A stretch of DNA of 64,000 nt from Celeribacter persicus (GTDB taxonomy: Bacteria; Pseudomonadota; Alphaproteobacteria; Rhodobacterales; Rhodobacteraceae). Below the pieces are notes generated by a model, which worked only from the letters and a program-made list of their open reading frames with translations, had not been told where the DNA came from and did not search any database. Below are positions 34,917-44,775 of the stretch, in pieces. A program made the position numbers and the translations under genes. Numbering within the stretch: position 1 is the stretch's first letter; every line of letters begins with the position of its first letter. The DNA is taken from assembly GCF_003050785.1 (NCBI RefSeq), contig NZ_QAOH01000005.1, positions 124,001-188,000 of the forward strand. The letters are read 5' to 3'.

Positions 34917-37493
34917 TCAGAACTGATCGAGCAGACGGTTGAGGTAATCGCGTTCTTCCGCCTGTCGTTGTTGCTCACCGGAACGGCGACGGATTTCGTC
35001 CAAAAGTTCTTCCGCCCGGCGATAGACATCTTCGCCCTCGTAAAGCTCGTCATCGCTGCCGAAACGTCCGGCCTCGCCGGGCTTGCGCCCAAGCGGATCG
35101 CGCCGCGCCGCATCATTGCCGGGCTGACCGCCGGCCTCGCCCTGTTGGCCTTCCTGATCCTGCTGGTTCTGCGCCTGTTGTTCGCCAAGGCGGCGCATGC
35201 CTTCGCGCAGGGCTTCCATCGCCTCGGCCTGACGCCCGAGCGCACCGTTGAGATCGCCTTCGCGCAGCGCATCTTCGGCCTCTTCCATCGCCCGATCTGC
35301 CCGCTCAAGAGCGCCGCCGACACTGTCGTCCGACCCCCTCTGACCGCCGGGAATATTGCCAAGCTGACGCTGCAACTCATCACGCAGGGCTTGCTGACGC
35401 TCTGAAAGGGATTGGCCGCTCTGCCCCTCTCCCGGTTGCTGTTGCCCGTTTTCGCCCTCGCCGGTCTCACCGTCACCGGGCTGACCTTCTGGCTGGCCTT
35501 GCTGACCGTTTTCCCCGAACTGCTGCTGCAAATCCGAGAAGGTATCGTCATTGAGCTGTTGCTGATCGCGCAGCATGTCCTGAAGGCCCTGCATACCTTG
35601 CTGACCGGGGCCGCCCTGGCCCTCGCCCTTGGTCACACGCATGTTTTCGAGCATCTCGGCCAACATATCCATGAGCTGCTGCGCCTCGGCCATGCGGCCT
35701 TGCTCCATCAATTCCTGAATGCGATCCATCAACTGCTGCAATTGATCCTGCGTGATCTGTTGGCCCTGATCCTGCCCCTGATCGGGCATATCGGTGCCAT
35801 CGCCGTCATCGCCCTGCTGCTCCGCCAGTTGCTGCATGTAATCGCGGGTCGCCTCGCGCAGTTCCTGCATCAGCCGTTCGATCTCTTCCGGCGTCGCCCC
35901 GTCGCGCATCGCCTGCGACAGGCGCTCCTGCGCCCGGTGCAGACGCGCGAGCGCCTCCTTGAGCTGCCCGTCTTCCAGCTCCAGCGCAATGTCCCAGAGG
36001 TTGTCCGCAATGGTGTCGAGCTGTTCATCCGTCAGCCGACCCTCGCGCCCCTCGATCTGGCCGATGGTTTCGCGCAGGCGGAAATAGGTCGTCATCTCGT
36101 CGAACATCTCGGTCGGGTTGACCGAGACCGCGCGCAGCACCTGCGCCGTGCGCGCCGCGTTCTCGCGGTTCCACAAAAGCTCCCGTCGCTGATCGACAAT
36201 GGCCGCCGCCAGCGGGTCGAAAAAGCGGCGGGTCGGCAGGATGTTTTCTCCCAGCGCAGCCGTACTCGCCTGCCCCGCCGCATCCCAGGCGGTCAGGCTC
36301 AGGCGGACGGGCAGACCGGCGAACGGATGCTCGGCAAGGTTTTCGGCAATCAGCCCCTCGATTTCCGTGCGATCCCCGGTTTGCGGCAACATGACCGGCA
36401 GGGTGATCGCCTCGCGCGGCTCCGGCGGCAGGATGAACCCATAGCGTTTTTCCACCGTCTCCGGATCGCGTGTGATGGTCAGTTCCGCCCGCGTCACCCC
36501 GAAATCGTCGCTCAGGCGAAATTCCTGACGCGCCTCACCCGATGGCGCACGGGTCATCGGCCCGATGAGTTCAGCCATCGGCGGCTGATCCGGTTGCAGC
36601 GCCACGTCCCAGAGCCGCCCTGTCGGACCGTCGATTTCGATCTCCCCCGCCTGACGGATGATGAAATCGTGCAGGCGCGTGTCCTCATCGCCGGAGACGG
36701 TTTCACGCAGGGTCAGAGCACCATCCTCGCCATAGAACCGAAGTGTCACATCGGACCCTTTCGGCACTTCGAAAGCAGGATCGAGATCGCCGAGATAGAG
36801 CGTCGGCTTACCGGCATAGGCGGGTGAGCGCACCCAGCCTTCCCAGATCGGACCGGAGGCAATTGCCATGCCACCCTCTCCCAGATCGCTCAGGGTCCCA
36901 GCCCGCTCGAAAGATCCGAACAAAAGGCCCATGGCAAGCGTCGTCAGCGCGACAAAGCGCAAAGCAAGAGGATCGGCAGAGGACAGCCGCAGCCTCGGTG
37001 CAATGGCATGTACCCCGCGCAACCGCTCCGCCATACGACGACGATGCGCGGCCCAGAGCGTCTCCGATGCGGCATCCCCCGCGCCGATCAACGGCGTATC
37101 AGAGAGCGCCTGCAACGGACGGCCCGGCAGGTCCGCATCGACCCGCGCCATGGCCTCCGCCGTACCAGGCAGACGCAGGTGTCGCAAACCGTGGATCAGG
37201 GCCCATAGCCCGGTCAACCCGAAAAGCACGGCAGAAAGCCAGAGCCCCCAGAGCGGCAAGACATCCTGCACGCCGAGCATGGCAAGACCGAGGGCGAAAA
37301 CGACAAGCGAAAACAGCGGCCAGAAGGCCATCCCGAGCCGTTCATACAACAGCCCCGCCCACGTCACGCGCAAAGCGACCCTCACCCGTCGGGCAAGGTT
37401 CTGGCCAAGGCTGTCTCGGAGCTGTCGGTCAAATTCCATACGTCTCGCCCGGGGCTTCGGGCGCGCATCGGAATGATCCGCGCTCAGAGCCAC
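34917..37493 (-). CDS. TIGR02302/DUF4175 family large membrane protein
   Basis: This 858-residue protein matches the alphaproteobacterial TIGR02302 (DUF4175) family of unknown function. Membrane helices lie near residues 55-105 and 175-195. A beta-rich region follows to about 450, and then a coiled-coil and very Gln/Gly/Glu-rich low-complexity tail (about 550-800) with repeated QQL, QGQ and GEG units. The GTG at 37493 overlaps lysA by 10 bases. An internal ATG at 37439 is an alternative start, and neither has a strong ribosome-binding site. It is last in the argH-lipoprotein-lysA unit. Confidence 0.85.
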   Translation of the reverse strand: MALSADHSDARPKPRARRMEFDRQLRDSLGQNLARRVRVALRVTWAGLLYERLGMAFWPLFSLVVFALGLAMLGVQDVLPLWGLWLSAVLFGLTGLWALIHGLRHLRLPGTAEAMARVDADLPGRPLQALSDTPLIGAGDAASETLWAAHRRRMAERLRGVHAIAPRLRLSSADPLALRFVALTTLAMGLLFGSFERAGTLSDLGEGGMAIASGPIWEGWVRSPAYAGKPTLYLGDLDPAFEVPKGSDVTLRFYGEDGALTLRETVSGDEDTRLHDFIIRQAGEIEIDGPTGRLWDVALQPDQPPMAELIGPMTRAPSGEARQEFRLSDDFGVTRAELTITRDPETVEKRYGFILPPEPREAITLPVMLPQTGDRTEIEGLIAENLAEHPFAGLPVRLSLTAWDAAGQASTAALGENILPTRRFFDPLAAAIVDQRRELLWNRENAARTAQVLRAVSVNPTEMFDEMTTYFRLRETIGQIEGREGRLTDEQLDTIADNLWDIALELEDGQLKEALARLHRAQERLSQAMRDGATPEEIERLMQELREATRDYMQQLAEQQGDDGDGTDMPDQGQDQGQQITQDQLQQLMDRIQELMEQGRMAEAQQLMDMLAEMLENMRVTKGEGQGGPGQQGMQGLQDMLRDQQQLNDDTFSDLQQQFGENGQQGQPEGQPGDGETGEGENGQQQPGEGQSGQSLSERQQALRDELQRQLGNIPGGQRGSDDSVGGALERADRAMEEAEDALREGDLNGALGRQAEAMEALREGMRRLGEQQAQNQQDQEGQQGEAGGQPGNDAARRDPLGRKPGEAGRFGSDDELYEGEDVYRRAEELLDEIRRRSGEQQRQAEERDYLNRLLDQF

Positions 37494-38749
37494 GCAGGGA
37501 TGGTATCGCGGTTTATCATCTCATCAAAGCTCGGACGCTTGCGAATGACGGCGAATTGATCGCCTTTCACCAGAACCTCGGGAATGAGCGGCCGGGAATT
37601 ATATTCCGAAGCCATCACCGCGCCATAAGCGCCCGCCGAGCGGAAGGCGACAAGATCGCCCTCGCCGAGCCCGGGCATATTGCGCGCCTTGGCAAAGGTA
37701 TCGCCGGTTTCACAGACCGGCCCGACGATGTCCATCGGGCCCTGCTCCGCCCCCACCACGGGTTCCACCACCGGAATGATGTCGTGATAGGCGTCATACA
37801 TCGAAGGCCGCACCAAATCGTTCATCGCCGCATCGAGGATGAGGAAATCACGCCCCTCGCCATGTTTGAGATAAATAACGGAGGAGACGAGAATTCCCGC
37901 ATTACCGGAAATCAGACGTCCCGGCTCGATCTCGATCTCACAATCCAAATGTCCCAGCGTGCGCCTCACCAGATGGCCATATTCCACAGGCAACGGCGGG
38001 GCGGTGTTCGAACGCTCGTAAGGAATACCAAGCCCCCCGCCCAGATCGAGACGGCGGATCTCATGCCCGTCGGCACGCAGGGTATCGGTTAGTTCCGCGA
38101 TCTTGGTAAACGCCAGTTCGAACGGCTCCAACTGCGTCAATTGCGAACCGATATGCACGTCGATACCGATCACCTCGATCCCCGGCATCTCGCCCGCACG
38201 CCTGTAAACTTCACGACAGGAGGCAATCGGGATGCCGAACTTGTTCTCCGACTTTCCTGTGGCGATTTTCGCATGGGTTTTTGCATCCACATCCGGGTTC
38301 ACCCGCAATGCGATGGGCGCTTTCATCCCAAGGGACACAGCCACTTCGTTGAGCGCTTCAAGTTCCGGCTCGCTTTCGACGTTGAACTGACGAATGCCAC
38401 CTTCGAGTGCGATACGCATTTCCTCACGCGTCTTGCCGACGCCGGAAAACACGATGCGCTCGCCGGGGAAACCGGCCGCCTTGGCCTTGAGATACTCGCC
38501 GATAGAAACCACATCGACCCCGGCCCCCAATTCGCACATGAGCCTGAGCACGGCGAGGTTGGAATTCGATTTCATCGCGAAACAGACGAGATGGTCCATC
38601 CCCGTCAGCGCCTCGTCGAACAGCTTGAAATGCCGGGTCAGCGTTGCGGTGGAATAAACGTAGAACGGCGTGCCGACCTGGGCGGCAATGTCGCTCACAG
38701 CCACGTCTTCGGCATGGAGCACGCCGTCTTTGTAGAGGAAATGGTCCAT
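37484..38749 (-). CDS. lysA: Diaminopimelate decarboxylase
   Basis: LysA decarboxylates meso-diaminopimelate to L-lysine with PLP. The 421-residue fold-III enzyme has the PLP lysine in CFAMKSNSN, the HIGSQ motif, GGGLGIPYE, EPGRLISGNAG, and the C-terminal active-site CETGDTF. It lies between a small lipoprotein gene and the TIGR02302 gene, all on one strand. The argH-lipoprotein-lysA order is typical of alphaproteobacteria. Confidence 0.96.
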   Translation of the reverse strand: MDHFLYKDGVLHAEDVAVSDIAAQVGTPFYVYSTATLTRHFKLFDEALTGMDHLVCFAMKSNSNLAVLRLMCELGAGVDVVSIGEYLKAKAAGFPGERIVFSGVGKTREEMRIALEGGIRQFNVESEPELEALNEVAVSLGMKAPIALRVNPDVDAKTHAKIATGKSENKFGIPIASCREVYRRAGEMPGIEVIGIDVHIGSQLTQLEPFELAFTKIAELTDTLRADGHEIRRLDLGGGLGIPYERSNTAPPLPVEYGHLVRRTLGHLDCEIEIEPGRLISGNAGILVSSVIYLKHGEGRDFLILDAAMNDLVRPSMYDAYHDIIPVVEPVVGAEQGPMDIVGPVCETGDTFAKARNMPGLGEGDLVAFRSAGAYGAVMASEYNSRPLIPEVLVKGDQFAVIRKRPSFDEMINRDTIPAWL

Positions 38750-38800
38750 CTTGGGTCTTTCGCTTTCGGGGCGGGCACGCTCCGGATCAGGTCTTGAAAA

Positions 38801-38968
38801 TCAGTTCAGCGGGAAATGGATATCGACCGATGTATCGGTATAGGCACCGCCACGGGAATTCACCCCCACAGTGGTCGAAACCCCGACATCCGGCGTCACC
38901 GGCTCGCCGTCCACGCCACAGGCGGACAGGCCGCTCAACAGCACCAAAGCCATAAGAACACGTTTCAT
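38801..38968 (-). CDS. Small lipoprotein between argH and lysA
   Basis: This 55-residue protein begins [17 protein letters not shown], a lipoprotein signal peptide with lipobox L-S-A-C and lipidated Cys17. The mature part is about 39 residues ([20 protein letters not shown], then a short tail ending FPLN). It corresponds to the small lipoprotein (LptM/LppL-like) found between argH and lysA in many proteobacteria. The ATG at 38968 overlaps the argH stop by 4 bases and has AAAGAGG upstream. Confidence 0.8.
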   Translation of the reverse strand: MKRVLMALVLLSGLSACGVDGEPVTPDVGVSTTVGVNSRGGAYTDTSVDIHFPLN

Positions 38969-40356
38969 CCGAGCACCTCTTTCCAACGGGCGATCTGCGC
39001 ACGCACCTGCGCGGGCGCGGTCCCCCCGTAGCTTGTGCGCGAGGCGACGGAATTTTCAACCGTCAAGACGTCGTAGACCCCTTCTGTGATCGCCTCATTG
39101 ACGGATTTCATCTCATCAAGGCTCAGATCCGGCAGATCGACGCCTTTCTTTTCGGCCATGGCGACGAGCGCGCCGGTCACATGATGCGCATCTCGGAACG
39201 GCAAGCCCGCTTCGCGGACCAGCCAGTCGGCCAGATCGGTCGCGGTCGAAAACCCGGAGGCGGCGGCGGCGCGCAGGTTGTCGACATTGGCGGTCATGTC
39301 CGACACCATCCCGGTCATCGCCGCAAGCGCAAGCATCAGGTTGTCGGCAGCATCGAACACCTGTTCCTTGTCTTCCTGCATGTCCTTGGAATAGGCAAGC
39401 GGCAGCCCCTTCATCACAGTCATGAGCGCCACGTTCGCCCCGAAGATGCGCCCGATTTTGGCACGGATCAGTTCGGCGGCGTCGGGATTTTTCTTTTGCG
39501 GCATGATGGACGAGCCGGTGGAGAAGCGATCCGAGAGCGCCACGAAACGGAACTGTGCCGACGACCAGATCACCAGTTCCTCGGCAAAGCGCGACAGATG
39601 CATGGCGCAGATCGACGCGGACGACAGGAATTCCAGCGCGAAATCGCGATCCGCCACGGCATCGAGAGAGTTCGCCGTCGGACGGTCAAAGCCCAATGCC
39701 TCCGCCGTCATGTGACGGTCGATCGGAAAGCCGGTGCCCGCCAGCGCGGCGGAACCCAGCGGGCTTTCGTTCATCCGCACGCGCGCATCGTTGAACCGGG
39801 ACATGTCGCGACCGAACATCTCGACATAGGCCATCATGTGATGGCCCCAAGTCACCGGCTGCGCGGTTTGCAGGTGGGTGAAACCCGGCATGACCCAATC
39901 CGCGCCTTTCTCGGCCTGTGCGATCAACGCGCGGATCAGCGCCTCAAGCCCGGAGATGGCCGCGTCGATCTGGTCGCGCACCCAGAGTTTGAAATCGGTC
40001 GCCACCTGATCGTTGCGCGAGCGCGCCGTGTGCAGACGCCCCGCAGCCTCGCCAATGATCTCCTTGAGGCGTGACTCGACATTCATGTGAATGTCTTCCA
40101 ACGCGGTGGAAAAAGTGAACTCACCGCGCTCGATCTCTGACAAAACCGTGAGCAGGCCTTCCCGAATGGCTTCGGCATCGGTATCGGTAAGGATGCCCTG
40201 TTTGGCGAGCATCGCCGCATGGGCGCGCGAGCCTGCGATGTCCTGGGAGGCCAGCCGCTTGTCGAAATCAATGGAGGCGTTGATGGCTTCCATGATGGCG
40301 TCGGGTCCGGCGGCAAACCGCCCGCCCCACATCGCGTTTGATTTCTTATCGGTCAT
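38965..40356 (-). CDS. argH: Argininosuccinate lyase
   Basis: ArgH splits argininosuccinate to arginine and fumarate. The 463-residue fumarase-superfamily enzyme has [11 protein letters not shown] at its start, the [15 protein letters not shown] block, [10 protein letters not shown], and the signature [13 protein letters not shown] use the ATG at 40356 ([14 protein letters not shown]). It is divergent from tlpA with only 13 bases between start codons, so their promoters must overlap the coding starts. It heads the argH-lipoprotein-lysA-TIGR02302 unit. Confidence 0.96.
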   Translation of the reverse strand: MTDKKSNAMWGGRFAAGPDAIMEAINASIDFDKRLASQDIAGSRAHAAMLAKQGILTDTDAEAIREGLLTVLSEIERGEFTFSTALEDIHMNVESRLKEIIGEAAGRLHTARSRNDQVATDFKLWVRDQIDAAISGLEALIRALIAQAEKGADWVMPGFTHLQTAQPVTWGHHMMAYVEMFGRDMSRFNDARVRMNESPLGSAALAGTGFPIDRHMTAEALGFDRPTANSLDAVADRDFALEFLSSASICAMHLSRFAEELVIWSSAQFRFVALSDRFSTGSSIMPQKKNPDAAELIRAKIGRIFGANVALMTVMKGLPLAYSKDMQEDKEQVFDAADNLMLALAAMTGMVSDMTANVDNLRAAAASGFSTATDLADWLVREAGLPFRDAHHVTGALVAMAEKKGVDLPDLSLDEMKSVNEAITEGVYDVLTVENSVASRTSYGGTAPAQVRAQIARWKEVLG

Positions 40357-40369
40357 GGACGTGTCCCGC

Positions 40370-40969
40370 ATGTTGAAAAAGCTGATTGCCGCCACCCTTT
40401 ATACGGCCCTGAGCCTCGGTGCAATTCCCGCCACCGCAACGGACCTGAGCGCGGCTGCGGCTCTTCGGGAAGGAACGCTGCAAAAGCTCGGCTTCCACGA
40501 CGCGCCGAAGGATGTGAGCCCGCTCCCCTTCACCACGACGGATGGTGTGGAGGAAACTCTTGCCGATTATGACGGAAAGCTTGTCCTGTTGAACTTCTGG
40601 GCCACATGGTGTGCGCCCTGTCGCAAGGAAATGCCAGCCCTCGATCAGCTTTCCGCGGCCTATGGCGATCAGGGGCTGGTGGTGTTGCCTGTGGCAACCG
40701 GGCACAATCCGCTTCCGGCGATTCGGTCTTTCTATGAAAAGGCCGGGATCGAAACCCTGCCCATGAGGATCGACGCCAAGGGCGCAATGGCGCGTGACAT
40801 GGGCGTACTCGGCCTGCCCGTTACGATCCTGATTTCGCCCGAAGGTAAGGAAATCGCCCGGATGACCGGGGATGCAGAGTGGTTTTCCCCCTCAGCCCAG
40901 GCGATCATCGCCGAATTGCTCAACGTGACACCCCTCCCGCCGGCGGATGATAGCGCAGAGAGCCATTGA
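40370..40969 (+). CDS. tlpA: TlpA-like periplasmic thiol:disulfide oxidoreductase
   Basis: TlpA-family thioredoxins reduce periplasmic cysteines, for example in cytochrome oxidase assembly. The 199-residue protein has a signal peptide or anchor ([20 protein letters not shown]) and a thioredoxin domain with the active site WCAPC at 80-84, and the cis-Pro loop GLPVTILI. In Bradyrhizobium, tlpA is also next to argH and lysA. The ATG at 40370 gives a cleaner signal peptide than the one at 40355. Its last 50 bases overlap the convergent PAS gene. Confidence 0.9.
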   Translation: MLKKLIAATLYTALSLGAIPATATDLSAAAALREGTLQKLGFHDAPKDVSPLPFTTTDGVEETLADYDGKLVLLNFWATWCAPCRKEMPALDQLSAAYGDQGLVVLPVATGHNPLPAIRSFYEKAGIETLPMRIDAKGAMARDMGVLGLPVTILISPEGKEIARMTGDAEWFSPSAQAIIAELLNVTPLPPADDSAESH

Positions 40970-42215
40970 AGCTCCGCGGCATCGCCGCCTCGACAAGCCC
41001 TTTGACCCGGTCGGTCAGCGACATGATCCGTTCAAGAGTGGCGTCGATCTCGACATGGAATGCGTCGAGTTGACCGATCACCGGCATGAGCGAGGCCGAT
41101 TGCGTCCCCAAACGTCCGGCTTCCACCCGACACAACACGCGAATCGAATCGAGCCCGGTGACGAGTTGCCGCAAATCTTTCGCCGACCGCGCAAGCACCG
41201 AGACGTCATTGAACACCGACACCAGAACCGATCCTGTTCTGATCGTGTAATCGTCGAGCATGGTACTCAGGACATCCACCTCCGTCTGAAAGCCATCCCG
41301 TTCCATGTGTTTGCCGAGCGCGGCCATGGAAACTTCCTTGACCTCGCGCTGCAAACGGCAAGCCGCCATCATGAACAACCCGAGGTAAATTCGCGGTATC
41401 ACGGTTTCGGACAGGTTTTTGTTGCCATTATCGACCCGGAAACCGCCCAGATGATTGGTGACCTCGTCCGACATCAGGCGATAATTTTGCGAAATCGCCG
41501 AAATCGGGCCACCCGCCGGTTCAAGACGCGAGGCCACGATTCGCATATTCGCCGGAATGCCCCGAATCTTTTCAAAGGCCGCAAACAACGCCTGCTGCTC
41601 TTTGTGGAGTTCGACCAAAGTCGGCAACGCGTCCTTCAGACTGCGCAAACGGCTGTCCTCCATCCGGAACAAGGCCGCGTCACGGGCACTCATCTCCTGA
41701 GCAATTGCATAAGAGCTAAAAGCCGCATAGCTCGGAAACCCGAGTTCCTTTAGCCGCATACGAATGACATTCGCGCTTTCTTCCGGGCCAAGCCCCTTTT
41801 CCCGCTCAAGTTTCAGGAAATCTCCATAAGCCGCCTTCACCTCTTTGAAGACACTTGAACCGGGTTTCATCCGGACGGAAACATACCCCCCTTCGATCGG
41901 CGAAACGACGGCATAAACCCAGTAATAACGCCCATCCCTGGCTCGGTTTTTAACATAGGCCCCGGTGGAGAGACCTTTTTTGAGCCGCTCCCAGAGAATG
42001 TAAAACACCCCCTTCGGCATATCGGAATGGCGGATAATTTTATGTGGCGCACCGACGAGTTCTTCCCACGAATAACCCGAGATTCGTTGAAACACCTCAT
42101 TGCCCGCCGCAATCACCCCGCGCCCGTCCGTCCGCGAGAAAAAAAGGTCTTCGACGTCGAAAGCCACTTCCTCGGCCTTCTCCGCATTACGTGCGGCGGA
42201 AAATTGGAACGTCAT
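40920..42215 (-). CDS. Aer-type PAS domain protein without recognised output domain
   Basis: This 431-residue cytoplasmic protein has a PAS domain of the Aer type (about 20-125: FSRTDGRGVIAAGNEVFQRI, then WEELVGAPHKIIRHSDMPKG). The rest is helical with no histidine kinase, GGDEF, EAL or clear MCP signalling tip that I can identify. The region may sense redox or oxygen through FAD or heme. The ATG at 42215 follows AGGATTTG. It is divergent from a stand-alone EAL gene, which suggests a sensor-effector pair. Its 3' end overlaps tlpA by 50 bases. Confidence 0.82.
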   Translation of the reverse strand: MTFQFSAARNAEKAEEVAFDVEDLFFSRTDGRGVIAAGNEVFQRISGYSWEELVGAPHKIIRHSDMPKGVFYILWERLKKGLSTGAYVKNRARDGRYYWVYAVVSPIEGGYVSVRMKPGSSVFKEVKAAYGDFLKLEREKGLGPEESANVIRMRLKELGFPSYAAFSSYAIAQEMSARDAALFRMEDSRLRSLKDALPTLVELHKEQQALFAAFEKIRGIPANMRIVASRLEPAGGPISAISQNYRLMSDEVTNHLGGFRVDNGNKNLSETVIPRIYLGLFMMAACRLQREVKEVSMAALGKHMERDGFQTEVDVLSTMLDDYTIRTGSVLVSVFNDVSVLARSAKDLRQLVTGLDSIRVLCRVEAGRLGTQSASLMPVIGQLDAFHVEIDATLERIMSLTDRVKGLVEAAMPRSFNGSLRYHPPAGGVSR

Positions 42216-42560
42216 CGCAAATCCTGGCAAGCCCTGTTCTATCGGTTTCATTGCACTGAAACAGAATGGGCTTTCGATTTGGTTAACCCGCACCCCCGTC
42301 ATTCTTTTCTCCGCAGCCCCGACCGCTCCGCAAGCGATCAGAGCAAAATGTCACAGCCACAAAGAACATAGAATTCTCGACAAATCGTCGATACCACGGC
42401 TTTAAAGGTAGAGATCCCAGAAAAAGTTTTACAAAAACAAATCCCTGTCGATTTGACGTTATATTTATTCGATTTTTTGGCGAATTCGACAGTTTACCCG
42501 CCGTTAGCCCAAGCGCGCGAAAGTGATCCCTGCACAAGGCAAGCGAGACAAGGTGACGGG
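42216..42560. other. Divergent promoter region of the PAS and EAL genes, no gene
   Basis: This 345-base gap is clearly AT-rich around 42410-42480. It holds a TTGACG hexamer at 42453-42458 without a convincing -10 partner. The EAL ribosome-binding site AAGGTGACGGG lies at its right end. I see no coding frame and no tRNA. It should contain both divergent promoters. Confidence 0.55.
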
Positions 42561-43388
42561 ATGATCGATTCTGGCTATGACAACAATGAATTCGGCAATC
42601 CGCTTTCCGTAGCGGTCGCCGACCGGGACCGTCACACAATGGAAATGGTTCAGGTAGCGCTCCGCAAAAAGCAGGTCATGCTGGCCTACCAGCCCATCGT
42701 CCAGACATTGCGCCCCGACCGACCGGCCTTTTACGAAGGTCTGATCCGAGTGCTCGATCAAAGCGGTCGGGTGATTCCCGCCCGCGAATTCATCAAGGTC
42801 GCGGAAACCACGGAAACCGGGCGTCAGCTCGACTGCCTCGCCCTGGAACTCGGTCTCGACGCCTTGAATGATCACAAGAATCTGCGTCTTGCCATCAACA
42901 TGTCTGCGCGCTCCATCGGCTATCCGCGCTGGAAAGAGACGCTGATGACCGGGCTGCACAGGGATCAAACGATCGCGGAGCGGCTGATTCTCGAAATCAC
43001 TGAGAGTTCGGCCATGGTCATGCCCGATCTCGTCTCCGTCTTCATGTCCGAACTGCAAGCGATGGGGATTTCCTTCGCACTCGATGACTTCGGTGCGGGC
43101 TACACCGCCTTTCGCTATCTCAAGGATTTCTATTTCGACATGGTGAAGATCGACGGAGAATTCATCCGTGGCATCGCCTCCAGCCCCGACAATCAGGTCC
43201 TGACACAGGCACTTGTTTCCGTGGCCAAACATTTCGACATGTATACCGTGGCGGAATTCGTAGAAAACGCCGCCGATGCGGAATACCTGACCGGGATTGG
43301 AATCGATTGCATGCAGGGGCACTATTTCGGTGCCGCAACCATTGATCCGGTATGGCGCAACCGTGAGGCGCACAAAAAAGCCGGTTAA
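42561..43388 (+). CDS. Stand-alone EAL domain protein, likely c-di-GMP phosphodiesterase
   Basis: This 275-residue protein is almost entirely an EAL domain, which hydrolyses cyclic di-GMP. The signature is degenerate as E-G-L (residues 59-61, FYEGLIRV), but metal and catalytic residues are kept: Asn in AINMSARS, Glu in LILEITES, both Asp in LDDFGAGY, Lys in VKIDGEF, Glu in VAEFVENA (family AEGVE) and Gln in CMQGHYFG. It is therefore predicted active. The ATG at 42561 has AAGGTGA upstream. It is divergent from the PAS gene, which may control it. Confidence 0.9.
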   Translation: MIDSGYDNNEFGNPLSVAVADRDRHTMEMVQVALRKKQVMLAYQPIVQTLRPDRPAFYEGLIRVLDQSGRVIPAREFIKVAETTETGRQLDCLALELGLDALNDHKNLRLAINMSARSIGYPRWKETLMTGLHRDQTIAERLILEITESSAMVMPDLVSVFMSELQAMGISFALDDFGAGYTAFRYLKDFYFDMVKIDGEFIRGIASSPDNQVLTQALVSVAKHFDMYTVAEFVENAADAEYLTGIGIDCMQGHYFGAATIDPVWRNREAHKKAG

Positions 43389-43429
43389 ATCGGCGGCAAA
43401 GCGCCTCAGAGTCCCCTTGAAGGTTGAAA

Positions 43430-43447
43430 ATGCTGCGAACGCAGCAT
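43430..43447. promoter_or_regulatory. PhaR-like palindrome ATGCTGCGAACGCAGCAT upstream of phaA
   Basis: A perfect inverted repeat with 8-base arms and an AA centre lies 93 bases upstream of phaA. It contains CTGC-N4-GCAG, close to the CTGC-N3-GCAG element reported for Rhodobacter PhaR as I recall it. No T-run follows, so it is more likely an operator than the terminator of the EAL gene. Confidence 0.55.
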
Positions 43448-43468
43448 AGAGCTTTCATTGGGGAGCGA

Positions 43469-43481
43469 GCAACTTTGTTGC
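43469..43481. promoter_or_regulatory. Second palindrome GCAAC-TTT-GTTGC upstream of phaA
   Basis: Perfect 5-base arms with a TTT spacer lie 59 bases before the phaA ATG and run into TTGCAAATATTGC. Together with the site at 43430 it forms a TGC/GCA-rich cluster like known PhaR regions. Confidence 0.45.
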
Positions 43482-43539
43482 AAATATTGCGGCCTTTGGG
43501 CAATCTCCCCATAACCAAAATGGGAGAGAGATTATCATC

Positions 43540-44715
43540 ATGACCAATGTCGTTATCGCATCCGCAGCACGGACCGCCGTCGGCAGCTTTTCCGGGTCCT
43601 TCGCCAATACCCCCGCACACGATCTGGGCGCCTGTGTGCTCGAAGCCCTCGTGGAACGCGCCGGGATTGAAAAAGCCGAAGTGTCGGAAACCATCCTCGG
43701 TCAGGTGCTGACCGCCGGTCAGGGCCAGAACCCCGCCCGCCAGGCGCATATCAAGGCCGGTCTGCCGATCGAATCCGCCGCCTGGGGCATCAATCAGGTC
43801 TGCGGCTCCGGTCTGCGCACCGTCGCTCTGGCCGCTCAGCATATCATGCTCGGCGATGCCGACATCGTCTGTGCCGGGGGCCAGGAAAACATGTCCATGT
43901 CCCCCCATGTCGCCAACCTGCGCGCAGGTCACAAGATGGGCGACATGAAATTCATCGATTCGATGATCAAAGACGGCCTGTGGGATGCCTTCAACGGGTA
44001 TCACATGGGGATCACCGCCGAGAACGTCGCCAATCAATGGCAGATCTCCCGCGAGATGCAGGACGAGTTCGCCCTTGCCTCCCAGAACAAGGCCGAAGCC
44101 GCCCAGAAAGCCGGGAAATTCGCCGATGAGATCGTGCCCTTCACCGTGAAAACCCGCAAGGGCGACATCGTGGTGGATCAGGACGAATACATCCGTCACG
44201 GCGCAACCATCGAGGGTATGCAGAAACTGCGCCCGGCTTTCGACAAGGACGGCTCCGTGACCGCAGGCAACGCCTCCGGGATCAACGATGGTGCCGCCGG
44301 TGTCCTCCTGATGTCCGCCGAGAATGCCGCGAAACGCGGGATTGCACCCTTGGCCCGCATCGCCTCCTACGCCACTGTCGGCCTCGACCCGTCGATCATG
44401 GGTGCAGGTCCGATCTTCGCCTCGCAAAAAGCGCTGGCGAAAGCAGGCTGGAAAGCCTCCGACCTCGATCTCGTCGAAGCCAACGAAGCCTTCGCGGCGC
44501 AAGCCTGCGCGGTGAACAAGGACATGGGCTGGGATCCGGCCATCGTCAACGTCAACGGTGGCGCGATTGCCATCGGTCATCCGATTGGGGCTTCCGGCGC
44601 GCGCGTCCTCAACACGCTTCTGTTCGAAATGGTGCGCCGCGACGCGAAAAAAGGCCTCGCTACGCTCTGCATCGGCGGCGGCATGGGCGTTGCGGTCTGT
44701 GTCGAGCGTGATTGA
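43540..44715 (+). CDS. phaA: Acetyl-CoA C-acetyltransferase (beta-ketothiolase)
   Basis: PhaA condenses two acetyl-CoA to acetoacetyl-CoA, the first step of polyhydroxybutyrate synthesis. The 391-residue thiolase has nucleophilic Cys88 in NQVCGSGLR, the His in [17 protein letters not shown], and the second cysteine in [10 protein letters not shown]. It is followed by phaB on the same strand after 147 bases that hold a further palindrome, so phaB may also have its own promoter. The synthase phaC is not in this window. Confidence 0.95.
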   Translation: MTNVVIASAARTAVGSFSGSFANTPAHDLGACVLEALVERAGIEKAEVSETILGQVLTAGQGQNPARQAHIKAGLPIESAAWGINQVCGSGLRTVALAAQHIMLGDADIVCAGGQENMSMSPHVANLRAGHKMGDMKFIDSMIKDGLWDAFNGYHMGITAENVANQWQISREMQDEFALASQNKAEAAQKAGKFADEIVPFTVKTRKGDIVVDQDEYIRHGATIEGMQKLRPAFDKDGSVTAGNASGINDGAAGVLLMSAENAAKRGIAPLARIASYATVGLDPSIMGAGPIFASQKALAKAGWKASDLDLVEANEAFAAQACAVNKDMGWDPAIVNVNGGAIAIGHPIGASGARVLNTLLFEMVRRDAKKGLATLCIGGGMGVAVCVERD

Positions 44716-44775
44716 TCCGAAAGGCGGGGTTTCCAGACCCCGCCACCACTGACAGATCAAATCAGACAAAGATTT

